Shown: positions 48,303 through 60,254 of the stretch, in pieces
Layout: each line of letters begins with the position of its first letter
Numbering within the stretch: position 1 is the first letter of the stretch
NCBI RefSeq assembly: GCF_018143015.1
Contig: NC_054751.1
Span: forward strand, 35,419,847 to 35,483,846
Direction: 5' to 3'
Length of the DNA: 64,000 nt
Source of the DNA: Lytechinus variegatus
Lineage: Eukaryota; Echinodermata; Echinoidea; Temnopleuroida; Toxopneustidae
Made by a program: the position numbers and the translations under genes
Notes under the pieces: model-generated
What the model saw: the letters and a program-made list of their open reading frames with translations, nothing else
Databases searched by the model: none
Told to the model about the DNA's origin: nothing

Positions 48303-50020
48303 CAGCCACACCAACGAAACTAACTCCAGACAGATCAAAGATATTACGTCATTATCTTTGATCTGTGTAGAAAACTTCCATCGGTATGACTGTAGCATAA
48401 ACTCTGAGTGGCCTTCAAGCCCCTAGCATGTATGTAGGCTGTCACACCTGTGGGTTAAGGGCATGAGATCGCGCGGGGGCATGGTGTTTCTTATCGATAG
48501 CATGGTGATCCTCAGCGGGTACATTGAGCTACTCTGCAGGTATCTATATCTGCTTCATTGACGCTCATTAGGTGGTGTTCTCCATGTTCTTCTTATTCCA
48601 CCGATGGCGGTAGACTTGGGATAATGTTCAACATCATGGTCACATTAATGCCTCAATATTCATGTGATTATAAAACATTACGATAGACTGATTTACTGTA
48701 ACTTTGATTAATACGAAAATCAGAACAGTCGCTACGACAGTACCCATGGTATTCCAACATATAAAATTTGTTGAATATTTAAACTTTTATAATCATGTTA
48801 TGACAATATAATCCGGCCAACCTATAGAGGAGACAAAATTTGGACCTGAATACAGAGTTTTAAGCTTGTGCTCAGAAGCATTCACTAGTATCCATTAGTA
48901 ATGTTTTTCTTAAAGTCGGTCATGTAATCAAACTTAGAATGTTTGTATTTTCCCAGGCACAATACAACGAGGTGAGGGTGGGGAAGAGACGTATTCGATG
49001 CAAAATTTGTATACCTTAAACCCATTTCTTGTGCTATACTTTGATATGTATTTTTTAATTAGATAAATCTTTTATTTTTTAATTCATTGGAAAGCGTTTC
49101 AAATATCATTATTTTTTAGCATTGAACTTATTCATTTGGTCAGTGGCTTGGTGTCTCTGAATATACTCCATTACACATCTACAGTTTGGGGATATACCTG
49201 AACTTGAACTTGAATATTTGGATTTCATTTCCAGTCTGATTTTGCTGCAACTTTTCTCCTCAGCATGTCATTAATCTAACTGTGATGATACCAGCACTGG
49301 TTCTCATCATGGTGCACTAAGTCTTCAAAGTCTCTCTTTCTTTTCCGCCTTATTTTCTCATTATCTTCTCTGTGAGTATAGCCATCATGATAGTGATTTC
49401 CAGATTATTCTTTAAACATTCTGGAAATTGGATAACTGCTCACACAGCAGGCCAGTATTTGGATCCCCTCCAATCACCCCCTCCCTCTGGCACCCGGCCC
49501 CTCAGTCTGTAGTCTCAATATATTCAATATGATGTCAGTAAAATCTCATTCACAGCCGTATTTGGGTTTTCTTTTTTTGTTAGTCACAGAAGCACTTTTA
49601 ACTTTCTTTAAAAACATGGTAACAAAAAGGAGAACTTAATGTTCTTTAAAAAATCATTCGTTCACTTCTTTATATTATTACTGATATATATATACATTTT
49701 TTTTTGGGGGGGAGGGGTTGTCACGCTTTCTGTGTTATTCATGGTAGTAATTTTCCTTGTGATTTGATTTTACTTATGTAAATGGTTTAACTGGTTCAAA
49801 CTTTAAAAGACACCAAATCACCATCTTCGAATTCTGTGCTGTGGATAATTTCGTTCTATAATTGTGGGGCGAATAGGCCTGGTTGAGAAACCCATTTTCT
49901 TCCACATGTTCTAAAAGCTGGCGGCATAAAGACGTTGACAAATCAAAATAATGAAGGGCACTGATGCAAAAAAGGGGTTTCATTTAAACAAAAATAGTCA
50001 ATTAGGTGCCGAGAGATCGG
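48303..50020. other. Gene-free stretch
   Basis: No exon recognised. It has a TA run and a poly-T/G patch (about 49684-49716). Short frames lack domains. Confidence 0.5.
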
Positions 50021-50025
50021 ACAAC

Positions 50026-50240
50026 CACTCTAAAAACCGTTTTCCCAATATTGGGTAAAATGGGAACATGCATGTTGTTTTGGTAAAAGACTGATTACCA
50101 AATATTTTGTAAATTTTACGCAATGTTAAGTTGAAATTTACCAAAACATGCATTTACCCCGATATGGGTTAAAAATAAAAAGAACCCAGCAAATATGCAT
50201 GTTCCCTTTTAACCCGAAATTGGGTAAAATCTTTAGAGTG
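50026..50240. mobile_element. MITE-like element, CACTCTAAA ends
   Basis: The ends CACTCTAAA and TTTAGAGTG are inverted. Inside, a second inverted pair (cccaatattgggtaaaatgggaacatgcat against atgcatgttcccttttaacccgaaattggg) carries a conserved gttccc/gggaac core. The length is 215 bp and no coding capacity is seen. No target duplication is clear. Confidence 0.7.
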
Positions 50241-50244
50241 TTTT

Positions 50245-51525
50245 CAGAGTGAAGCAAAAAAAAAGGGGGTTAACATACAAACTGTAAGTTATTTGGGTTA
50301 TACAGTATTTTCCATTTTTCACACCTACAAGAATTCCAGGGGTATTACACGCAGCATCCCCAGGAAAATCTCGGGGTTGCTAAGCACCCCCATGCACCTT
50401 CAAAAATATTCATTGATTTATTCATTTATTTATTTATTTGTTTATTTATTCGTTTAAGTGATTGGTTAACATTGGTTTGACTTTTAAAAAATCTGAGCTA
50501 GAAGGTCACACTTGTCACCTGTGTCTGTGATATGTTACAAAAATGAAGCCCATCATTTAACTAACGTGTCTATTCATTTACCTACTTATTTTCTTATCTA
50601 TTTATTTGTTTATTTATCTATTATATATTTATTTATCTATTCCTTTGTTCATTACTTTACTTTTTATTCATTTTTGTGCTGCTGACATCTGGCTTGGTTG
50701 ATCTTAATTTTCCCAATCGAATATAGATGCCTGATGAATTTCCTTTACAAAGATTGATCGTAATTTAGCAAGAATATTCGTGCGTGATTAAGACCACTAA
50801 TTTTTGCAGTGTTGGACCTTTACAAATCTTGTTCCACCATTATCTCAGTTTCAAGTTTTTACTAGGACTGACACAGAATACTGTAATGGGCAATGATGAC
50901 GATAATTCGCTGCAAATTGGTTCGACCATAATGCATCTCGTTTTCTCCCCGGTATTGAAAATTTCAATCTAGACCGCAATCAAAGTTGTAACAGTTGGGA
51001 TAATTTCCCAGAACATGGAACGGCGCGGGGCGCGAGTCGGGGATGTCGTGTCTGACTTTTCGGGAATTACGATTTCAACAAATTCGTTTAGTTGGTCGAT
51101 AGGGTGGTCGCAGGAGGAGTCGCAGTAGGGGTCCCACTACCATTGCCTGTATCTACTAAAGGAAGTCAAGGGTGTGGGATGTAACTCTAAAATTCTGACA
51201 GATCGTTCTTGGTTTCTTGCATGATACATGTACTCGGTTATGCTGTGAAGAACTGGGCAAAATGCAGCCTACCACCCCACAATGGGGTCTTTAGATCATG
51301 TAAACTACCATATACAACTATCACTTGTTCAATCCTGTAATTCTTTTCAGTTATTTGATTAATACAATAATACTGGTGTTAAGTTCGCAGATCGTCCGCC
51401 TCATAATCAGGAGGTCGCGGGAATCCCTGCCGTTTCAGACCAAAATACGTACAAAATTGGAGTCGCTGTTAGGCATGTATACTCCCTGTCTGACGTTCAA
51501 TGATTTATGGATATCATAGCAACGT
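50245..51525. other. Gene-free stretch
   Basis: A ttta/tttatt-rich low-complexity run lies at 50407-50460 and 50570-50670. No gene is seen. Confidence 0.5.
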
Positions 51526-51531
51526 TGATAT

Positions 51532-51699
51532 CAGGCTCGTAGCGGGGGGGGGGGGGGTGGTAGGGACGGTGGGTGCAGTCGCATGGGGAAAATTCCGCCT
51601 CCCTGCAACCCCACCCCCGTATGGAGCGCGCTTCGCGTGCTCTGTAAGTGTAAACTTGGTTGACACCCCTCTATAATTAAATCCTAGCTACGCGATCTG
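51532..51699. mobile_element. Possible MITE, CAGGCTCGTAGC left end
   Basis: The left end CAGGCTCGTAGCGGGG has a loose inverted match near 51684-51699 (ctagctacgcgatctg). The interior carries a G-run and the gcgcgcttcgcgtgctc word related to the GC-rich motif of the element at 8060. Boundaries are uncertain. Confidence 0.4.
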
Positions 51700-53020
51700 A
51701 CGCTGCTCAGTGGATGCCGGGTCCAAGTTCTTTTTCGAATGATCTCTATTTCGATTTTTGTTGTTTCAAGAAACTCGAATTATCATATTGTTATGGTTAG
51801 GTATATGATTTATCTTTCATTGGCAGCAGAGGTGACGCCCAGTGGATAGGCAGCTAGGTAGGCCTAATCACGCCCCTCGATTATCATTCAATGGAGAAAA
51901 TGAGAAAGGAAGGGGCAATATGAGTATTGAAACATATCAAGTGACTGAGAAAACTTTTTATCAAGTGGTTGAAACAGTCACTTAACTGAAAATTCTAACT
52001 GACTTTATTTTAGGTTTCAGGAAAATATTCTCACTGTTTTATTTGTTACGATGCACCGATCGAGATTAGATGTCAGTATCTTATCTAGAACAGGTAGAAG
52101 GTTCTATATTGAAATCAGTAGCCGCCAGCCCGGACATGTTTTACTTGCAGGGGCTTTGAAGAGAGATTGAACTTGTTTAGTGATTAGAAACAGACATGGG
52201 ATTTTTATGTAGACAATGCGATCTGAACTCGATATTAACTGATTTTGAATTGGTAGGCTTTTAGAAACGACGGATTATTTCGGAGCGTTCATTGTCAAAA
52301 TTACAGGGCCAAAATACCCGTTGTAGTTTTAGTTTCGTATGAAATCCCTTTAGTAGTGTTTATGGAAGAAATAAAAAGGAGTTGGATGGAGGACGAGGCA
52401 GAAAGAGAAGAGAAAGTCCTTTTGAAACTTCCTACGTAGATATAGCTCCTGTACGTACCTTCGAACTCCCATGCCGGTCGGCATTGGATCTAGCTGTGAC
52501 CCTAATTCCATCCTGAATTGGAAGGTGATTTTAAGAGGTCTTTTGACATTTTCTGGCATTTGATGTTTTATGTCTACCTTGGTCTGAACAATGAAAGGAA
52601 TTATATAATTCTAAGTAGCATAATCATGCAACGAGCTAGATTATTCCTTACTGTGAGTCGTTTAGAGTTCTACCTTTTCACATCCTGGACACAGAATTTT
52701 ATTCCTTTATATTCTACCTTGATTACATCAATCAAATTTTAACAAACACCGAATCGGTGTATTAATTATACCCTTGGTGCTCTCGTTTTCTGCATTGCAG
52801 GTATTTCGGTTGTTCTGTGTATCTTTTAAGTGATACCCTATGCCTGTGAAGGTAAGTGTGTAATAGTGCTCCAGTAGGGGAAATTCCAACCTGAGTATGA
52901 GTCACTGGTACCAAGGGCGGCGTCCGGCCGTCAGGGTATTAATGTGGGCGAAGGCGAGCTAAAAATGATTACATTTATTTTTTGTAATGGGAAAGAGGGA
53001 AGGTGTGTTGCACATCTCAT
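51700..53020. other. Gene-free stretch
   Basis: No exon or element recognised. Confidence 0.5.
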
Positions 53021-53029
53021 ACTTCACAG

Positions 53030-53599
53030 CAGGGGCGGATCCAGCTTTTTATAAAGGGGGATTGGGGTGGTATGCGAGGGAGCGTAGCGACCGAGTCCAA
53101 GCGAGCGAAGCGAGCGAGGGGGGAGGGTGTGGGAGGTGTCCCCCTCCCACAGTAGGGAAAATTTTTGAAAATCTGTGTGTGAAAATGGCGTTTTCTTGCA
53201 TAAAAGTTAATATTATTTTCATTCCCAAATATTTATTTTTCATCCCCAAAGACTTCAACAATCCCCCATTTTTTTTTATGTGGGGATTTAGGGGATGAGA
53301 ATCGGCAACGCTGGCCTAGCTTGTCACTTCGGTGGTGGCCCGTGTCTTCAAAAAAGCTGATTGGGGGGGGGGGGGCAAGGGACTCTGTGACATTTGTTCG
53401 CCCAACCCCAACCCCCCCCCCCTCCCCCCAAAAAGAAATAATGATAAAAAATGAAATAAATACATAGAAATAGAATAAATTACAAGTTAAAAAAAAAAAT
53501 AAGATTTAAAAAAATGTTCCGCGGATTTTTTTTTTTTTTTTTTTTTTTTGGGGGGGGGGGGGGTTGCAACCCCCACCCCCCTCTCTAGATCCGCTTCTG
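53030..53599. mobile_element. hAT-like element, CAGGGGCGGATCCAG ends (second copy of the 8060 family)
   Basis: The left end CAGGGGCGGATCCAG and the right end CTAGATCCGCTTCTG are inverted with 3 mismatches in 15. The left end is identical to that of the element at 8060. Flanking CACAG repeats (53025-53029, 53600-53604) are only 5 bp, so the duplication is decayed or fortuitous. The interior has agcgagcgaagcgagcgag, a relative of the 19-mer array word. A long T-then-G homopolymer (53528-53562) lies near the right end. Confidence 0.75.
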
Positions 53600-53645
53600 C
53601 ACAGTGTTGATGCGGTTACCGGTCGTACAGAGGGGCAAAGGCTGC

Positions 53646-54231
53646 TTAAAGGACAAGTCCACCCCAACCAAAAGTTAATTTGAATAAAAAGAGAAAACGT
53701 AACACTTAAAATTTCATAAAAATCGGATGAAAAATAATAAGGTTATGACATTTAAAACTGTGGCTAAATTTCACAAAACATTATATATGCAAATGAGGAG
53801 ACTGATTACGTCTTCCACTCACTATTTCTTTTGTTTTTATTGAATGAAATGTGAAAAATTCTAATTTTCTCCTAATTGGCAAGTAAAACAACGATTAATT
53901 CCTCACTGAACATGTGGAATTAGCACTGTTTAATACGATATGGGTCAGTCAAGTTGGTCCTTATTCTCAAATTCGTAATAAATGAAGTATTGTATAATTC
54001 AAACATTAAAAAAGGAAAGAAATAGTGAGTGAGGGACATTGTCGACTGTCTCATTTGCATGTCACTAAGTTGTGCATAGTACTATTTTGTGAATAATAAG
54101 TGAAACTTTAAGATGTCATAACTTTCTAATGTTACATCCGATTTTGATGAAATTTTCAGCGTTATGCTAATTTGATTTTTTTTCTATTTATCCAAATCAA
54201 TTTTTTTTTCTGGGGTGGACATAATCTTTAA
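53646..54231. mobile_element. TTAA-flanked palindromic MITE (second copy of the 26027 family)
   Basis: TTAA at 53646-53649 and 54228-54231. The ends AGGACAAGTCCACCCCA and TGGGGTGGACATAATCT are inverted. The halves fold on each other (tcactatttcttttgt against aaaggaaagaaatagtga). It is more diverged than the copy at 26027. No transposase. Confidence 0.8.
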
Positions 54232-54594
54232 GAGCTAACATCAGGGATGGCGATACATTGATGCGTATATATAGGTGCGCATTGCCCCTTTAAATTTCCA
54301 AAGGACGGCGAAAATAAAAACAAAAACGGAGAGAGAAGTAATAAGAGTCTGAAAAAGAGCGGTTTGGGTTGTATTAGCTTGTAACCGATTGAAAAAGAAA
54401 AAGAAGAAGAAGAAGAAGAAGACGGCGTCAACTTGAGTCATGTAAAATACCCTGGCGCCTCCAGTCCACTGGCTGGCTAGACTTGGTTTTCAAAATGAAT
54501 AACTTTGGCCTAAAATAGACATGTGCCTTTCAAACTGGCTTCTGATCTGAAAATAGTTGATCTGCCATCAGATCGATCGTGCTATTAGAGATCA

Positions 54595-54853
54595 GGGTCC
54601 CGTCTTACAAAGAGTTACGATTGATCCAAACAATTGTAACTGTGGAAAGTCAGCAATAATAGCATCTAAAATACATGTTTGTTTAAAATATTTTCTAGAA
54701 ATTATGTATATTCATGCATTCACTGTTTTCTGGACAATTCAGTATGCTTCTTTTTGTTATTAAACATGAAGCAAACTACCTAAAAATATGTCATGGATAG
54801 ATTTCCATATTACCTGAGATGATCAATCATAATTTCTTCGTAAGACGGGGCCC
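54595..54853. mobile_element. MITE-like element, GGGTCCCGTCTTAC ends, 6-bp duplication
   Basis: The left end GGGTCCCGTCTTACAAAG and the right end CGTAAGACGGGGCCC are inverted. It is flanked by AGATCA at 54589-54594 and 54854-54859. It is related by its ends and by the internal gattgatcc word to the element at 39698. Confidence 0.75.
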
Positions 54854-55059
54854 AGATCACATACAACTGACAGTGGTCCTAGATAATGTTAATAGACAAT
54901 GATTTTACCCTCTTGATTTTTGCCTCCCCAATCTTTTTTTTCTTTACGACTGGTATCGCCGTGGATGGCGACATTTACCCAGTCACAAAACCGATAAATT
55001 CATTCGGGGCACGCCAAGATATGTTATTTTGGCTTGTGTCATGATCACATCAGGTAGTC

Positions 55060-55860
55060 GTGTACCATTCAAGAAAAGGGCATCCGAAATGCAAGAAAAG
55101 AAGGTTTTTATAAATTTACCCGATGTTTTTTTGAAAAATTATGGCAAAGTTGAATGGTCGGGTAAACCGAACCCAACGTTTCTGGAATTTAGGGGGTCTT
55201 TTTTTCGACTCTTGCTCAGGTAAACTAACATGCATGTATAGAACCAAAACTAAAAGCACTTAAATTCAATCTTAAACTATCAATAAATTTGTCAAATATT
55301 ACATATTCCAAATAATGATGCTACGTACAATGCTTAATGACCTGTGCAACTGCCGTAATGTTCCTCCTTCACTTTCAGAGCTTTTACCATCCTTCCCTCC
55401 CTCCCTCTCTCCTTTGCCTCCTTTTTTCTCCTTATTATAATTTTATAATGATAACTATTCTTCTCAAATCTATCGTTGTTGTTGTTATCATTGTAATTAT
55501 TATCTAAATTACTTTCTCTTAATTTTGAAACCTGCTTTACTCATAATATATTTGTAGATTTAAGTCCGTCTTTCGTCCGTCTCCATCATTGCATCTGAGT
55601 TTTGTTAAGTTTGGGGACTTGCCTTTTATACAAGCTTTGCTTTTCACCAAGTCCTGTCGTTCAGTTCCACATTTTTTAATTGAAAGAAAATATTTGCAGC
55701 TTACTTTAGTTTCTATTCAAGTTATCCTCAATATTTCTTAAGAAATATAACTGAATTATTTCTTTCATTGTATTTTGTTGAGCGGAAATTAATAAATCTA
55801 AACTGGATCCAACGTTTCGGGAAATTAAGATGCCCTTTTCTCGAATGGTCGGGTTTATGC
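55060..55860. repeat. Weak inverted pair, possible decayed element
   Basis: accattcaagaaaagggcatc near 55066 is the near reverse complement of gatgcccttttctcgaatggt near 55828. The space between has no recognisable coding sequence. A run of C lies just to the right (55866-55877). Confidence 0.35.
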
Positions 55861-56375
55861 AATTCCCCCCCCCCCCCGACATGACACTTCCGAGTGATGG
55901 CACAGTCTGAATTTTAGGTAGGATCGTGGAAACTCGCCGACTTGATGAAGACAAACATGGCAAAGGAGAAACTGATTAGGATAATAATTATTATACGAAT
56001 GACGAGCGTAATGAGCCCCCTGAAAAGTGAGGGACATAGCATTGTGTTGGAAACAAATTTTCTTTCAAAGTCCCGAGCGAGCGATTTTTTCCCGGTAAAA
56101 TCAAAATCTAATTTTGTGATAGATTTTGACATAATATTTAGAAAAAACACATGTTACCCTTCCTCCTTTCTTTCCCTGGCTTATTTTTTCGTGGTCATAC
56201 GTCATAAATACGTTAATATGATACCAAGTATCAAAGCGCAGTTGAGTATATGCACATAGTAACTGCGCTATATAAATGGACATAATTACGGTATATTATT
56301 ATAAAGAACTTTTTATCATTGTCATTTTTTTTGGGGGGGGGGGGAGGGGAGGGAACCCTCATCTGTACGCCAGTA

Positions 56376-56464
56376 AGTGATGATGGTATTACATGATGAG
56401 GATGACGAGGACGATGACTATGGTAGTAATGATAATAATAATAAAAATGATACTATTATTATTA

Positions 56465-56495
<31 letters not shown>

Positions 56496-56640
56496 TATTA
56501 CTATTTTCATTTTTATTTTCATTATTATTATTATTATCATTATCATTATTATTATCATTATTATTATTATCATGATTATTTTTATTATTAGTATTAGTAC
56601 TGTTATTATTATTAGTAGTAGTAGTAGTATTATCATCCTT
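56376..56640. repeat. ATT trinucleotide microsatellite
   Basis: A long run of att/atc units with gatgag repeats at its left end. It adjoins the left side of the retrotransposon fragment. All four long frames through it are repeat artefacts. Confidence 0.9.
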
Positions 56641-56649
56641 CACAGAGGG

Positions 56650-57385
56650 ATGCAGATGTCCTACAGGATAATATGTGAATGCAGTAAAGGAATGGGCAAA
56701 TTTGTGGCAACTCAAATTCAACGAGTCAACGTGTAAAGTTGTTCACTATGGTCGAAATAATCAAAGCTTTAATCATACAAAATGCAGTCAACTGAAGACA
56801 GTCATCAAGAAGTTAAGTCTGATGGTAAAAAGAACGATCTAGGAGTCCTTTTTTAGAAGTCTCTATCCTTCAGCACCAATATGCTGCTGGTGTTGCAAAA
56901 AAGGGCTAATGTCAAACTTGGAATGAAGAGGTCTTTCACAGCATTGAATGAGAAAGGATGGCTCACAATGCAAGCTATACAAGGCTATACATGGGCTCCT
57001 GTAAATAAACGAAATGAAGATCTACTTGAAAAAGTTCAACAGAGAGGAACCAGGCTATTGCCTCATCTTCGTCATCTAAGGCCGATGGCTTTGAAACTAT
57101 TTATCCTATCATATAGAAGACAGAGAGCTGAACTGATCCAAATATATCCAATTTCAAGAAGACTTGATCAAATTGACCTAAACAACTTCTTTGAGATTGA
57201 CGGGTAAAACCAGAGGTAGCATGAAAATTAAGAAAGCACATATGCAAATTGCAAATAAGGCAAAATGGCATTTCAACGTGTGAATAACTAGAATGCTTTA
57301 CCCGATGAAGCAGTTTCTTCATCTAGTGTCATTATGTTCAAATCAGCTATTGAGAGGCGCTGGAAAAACCATCCACTCTAGTTGT
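56650..57385 (+). pseudogene. CR1/L2-like retrotransposon fragment (RT thumb and C-terminal region)
   Basis: From 56678, one frame reads EWANLWQLKFNESTCKVVHY, the RT region just after the catalytic core of CR1/L2-type elements. A shifted frame from 56881 gives ANVKLGMKRSF, NEDLLEKVQQRGTRLLPHLR and SYRRQRAELIQIY. A further degenerate part ends in FKSAIERRW near 57363. There are several frameshifts and stops. The catalytic palm and everything upstream are missing. This is a different family from the minus-strand LINE at 45222. Confidence 0.8.
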
Positions 57386-57389
57386 TACC

Positions 57390-58515
57390 CTACCAGATAT
57401 CCAACGTGATGAGGGGCAAATAAGCCACAACCTTTATACATCCACGTACATTAATGATAATACTAATAAAAACATAATTATAATATAATAATAATAATAA
57501 AAATATTGTAAAATAGAGATCTTCACTATGACACCAATCTTTCACGACATTCTAAAGTTCATGCCAGTTTAGGTTTTTGGAGCTGCAAGAGGAATGATCT
57601 CATTAACTGTATCAAGTAATAATGAAAATAAGTACTATTATAAACCAACTCCATCTATCCCCTTGTTTGGGCCACCTACCAAGAATAATGAAAATTATAA
57701 TATCATTTCTGTAAGTTTTTATTTAAAAAAAATGTTTTTGTTGGTTTCAGATTTGTTTTGAGGGGGGTGGGGAGCTTCGTTTTGCATTATTAATTTACTT
57801 TTTCTCACGTCCATTGTTAGCTACCGTAGATTTTGTCGATTGCTTGTAATTGTCGTCTAAGTTTCAAGCTTTCAAGCAAGGAATCTACGTATTCTAGAAA
57901 AGCACTGGTAATGATAAAAGTCTTTGTAGCAGTGTAAAAAATACAGTAGTAACGTATTTGTTCGATATTAAATGTATCTCTTATCCATTTTTTTTTCTTT
58001 TCTCTCCTCTGTGGTTGGTAGATCTAGATTATACACCGGTATCCCTACCGGTAGTACCGGTAGGAGAATTGTGAATGTGCAGTCCCAGATGCTAGATGTT
58101 GTGTTATTTGTTTGTGTGAAATGTAATAAGATGCGTTGACGAATAGACGCGGAATTAATAGGCATGGAAGTTGCAACGTTCTGCTGAACTGCGTTGGCCC
58201 CAATCACCAATACATAGACTGAAGTGTTGTTGGCCCGTACATAATAATAGCAACTCAAGGCAATTTCCTGTTGTTTTTTTGTACATAAAATGTCACATAT
58301 AAAAAAGAAATTACACCCAACTTGCCTTGCATGGTTGTGTACTTTTCTTTGCATTTGAATTTGAAGGACATTGCTTGATTTATATTGCTGCCAAACTTTT
58401 GGTACTCGAGGAATATATAAAAACGGAATATCAAGCTGATTGGTTGGATAGTGACATAAAGGGATCATGAACCCACCTGTATTAGTGTATAGTCCTGATT
58501 CTGATACCTGACCAC
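57390..58515. other. Gene-free stretch
   Basis: An AAT run lies near 57475-57500. One longer minus-strand frame (58624-57968) has no domain and overlaps a G-rich element end. Nothing else is recognised. Confidence 0.45.
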
Positions 58516-58518
58516 CCT

Positions 58519-58936
58519 TCAGAGCAGAGGAGTCGATTATGGGGGGCAGGGGGGGCGATCGCCCCACCAATGAAAATATTGGGGGGGCAAACATATCGTT
58601 TTGCCCCCCCCCATAATTCCGCATGTGCTAAAAATAAAATAAGATTGTAATGTTACACAGAAATCAGCAAGCGAGATTGAGATGCACAACTCGTTCTTCG
58701 TCTAAATCGTGCAAAAATGTCCACATTTCAGATTGGAATATCAAAAAATTTCAGCTCGCTCTTCGCGCTCGCATCATTTCTGTAACAAAAAGTCCATACT
58801 TTCCATGATTAAATAGTGAATATGGTCCCGTTTTCAGTTCCAAACCTCAAAAGAACCCCCACTTCGACTTGCAATAATCTTTTGTTGGATATATATCTTG
58901 TTCTTTATTAAAAACGTCCATTAAACTATTATTTGT

Positions 58937-58977
<41 letters not shown>

Positions 58978-59004
58978 TATATGTATATATATATATATGT
59001 GAGG

Positions 59005-59060
<56 letters not shown>

Positions 59061-59215
59061 AATATGTACACATATATATAGGCATATGTGTGTGTGTGTG
59101 AGTTTGTTGTTTTTGTGTGAGTTTGTTTGTTTTGTGTGATCGAGCGCTTTTGGAAAATTGATTTTGCCCCTCAATCTGAAAAATGGATTGACGCCCCTTC
59201 CACCCTTGCAATTTA
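58519..59215. mobile_element. Possible G-rich inverted-repeat element
   Basis: gattatggggggcag near 58535 has an inverted partner, cccccccataattcc, near 58607. The word gctcgctcttcgcgctcgc near 58752 is the reverse complement form of the GC-rich array word at 8259. The right limit is unclear (perhaps near 59210, where ccccttccaccc occurs). Confidence 0.4.
58940..59100. repeat. TA and TG microsatellite
   Basis: Long TA runs surround a TG run (58999-59022), with another TG run at 59088-59100. Frames through it (poly-Tyr/Ile) are artefacts. Confidence 0.9.
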
Positions 59216-59219
59216 AAAA

Positions 59220-60105
59220 TTGGCCATGTCCAATTTCACCCTATCATGATTTGTCTTCACCTTTTGGGTGACTTTGGACATCAGAGGAGTATAAAATGTT
59301 TGAAGGCTACATGTAAATAACTATTTTTTTTTTTAGAGTATCAGGCATTTATATGTCATTTAAAGGCCCTCCCACCTTATCATCTTGATATTTAGCAAAT
59401 ATTAAAAGCTGACCTGAACCATAACATTCATTCAAATAAAATTAGGCAACTATTTTGCAAAACTGATGTTATTCAATCTGACCAGCTAGATATTTTTTTT
59501 TATTTCCTGGCATTTTTATACAATGTAAAAGCTAAAACTCTGCTTAAAACAGCCTTAAAATGATTAATGTAGAATTTTAAATGTATTGTGGCATGTTATT
59601 AATTGTACAGTTAAACAACCACAGTAAATTATCCAATACTTTACTTATCTAGGTGATAAACTACTGTCCCTGCTAATATTGAGTAACGGGTCTACAGAAA
59701 ATTCATGCAGTGCTAACCCGCATCAAAAACTGAAATAACACCCCTTTAAACACACTTTTTTGGTCATGCATGTTTAAAGCAATACATTTGACTGCTCCCC
59801 CCCCCTGTGGTTGTGACACCATCAGTCAACCTAAATGAATATTCATGATGATATGCATATAACACTATTCACAAAATATTTCTAAAATTAAAATTCATTA
59901 ACTTGATATCAGATTTTGATAGATCAGATTTTGATATCAAAATTTATTATCAGATTTTGATAAATTTTTCAGCATTTTGCTTGATGAAGTTTATTCTATT
60001 TAGATATAAATAATTTCAGCCTGTACCTGTAGTAACCCTTTCTAAAAATCTAAGGCCTGCCTGACAACCAGGGCAGGGTATCCGCCACTAGTGTCCGTAC
60101 CAGCA
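59220..60105. other. Gene-free stretch
   Basis: The part at 59830-60040 resembles one half of the TTAA palindromes (ttttcagcattttgcttgatgaagtttattc against the similar phrase in the element at 22734), so it may be a decayed copy. No gene is seen. Confidence 0.45.
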
Positions 60106-60111
60106 TGACCA

Positions 60112-60249
60112 GGGCCCGTTGCATAAAAATTGAATTACCTTTATAGTAACTTGAATTGTACAGTGTATCCTTGATTCTGTTGATCGGAATTACCATGGTA
60201 GTTGAATGACAAAATTACCAAATAGTTAAGCTTGCATGCAATGGGGCCC
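60112..60249. mobile_element. MITE-like element, GGGCCCGTTGCAT ends
   Basis: The left end GGGCCCGTTGCATAA and the right end TGCATGCAATGGGGCCC are inverted. 138 bp long, no coding capacity. Confidence 0.7.
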
Positions 60250-60254
60250 AGGAA

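Noticed and set aside
55029..55223. Small plus-strand frame of 64 residues
   Set aside because: No domain, and one of its ends is part of a weak inverted repeat. Not supported as a gene.
56377..56736. Frames of 110-119 residues on both strands
   Set aside because: They are an ATT microsatellite read as poly-Ile, poly-Asn or poly-Leu.
57968..58624. A 218-residue minus-strand frame
   Set aside because: No recognisable domain or splice support. One end lies in a G-rich transposon terminus.
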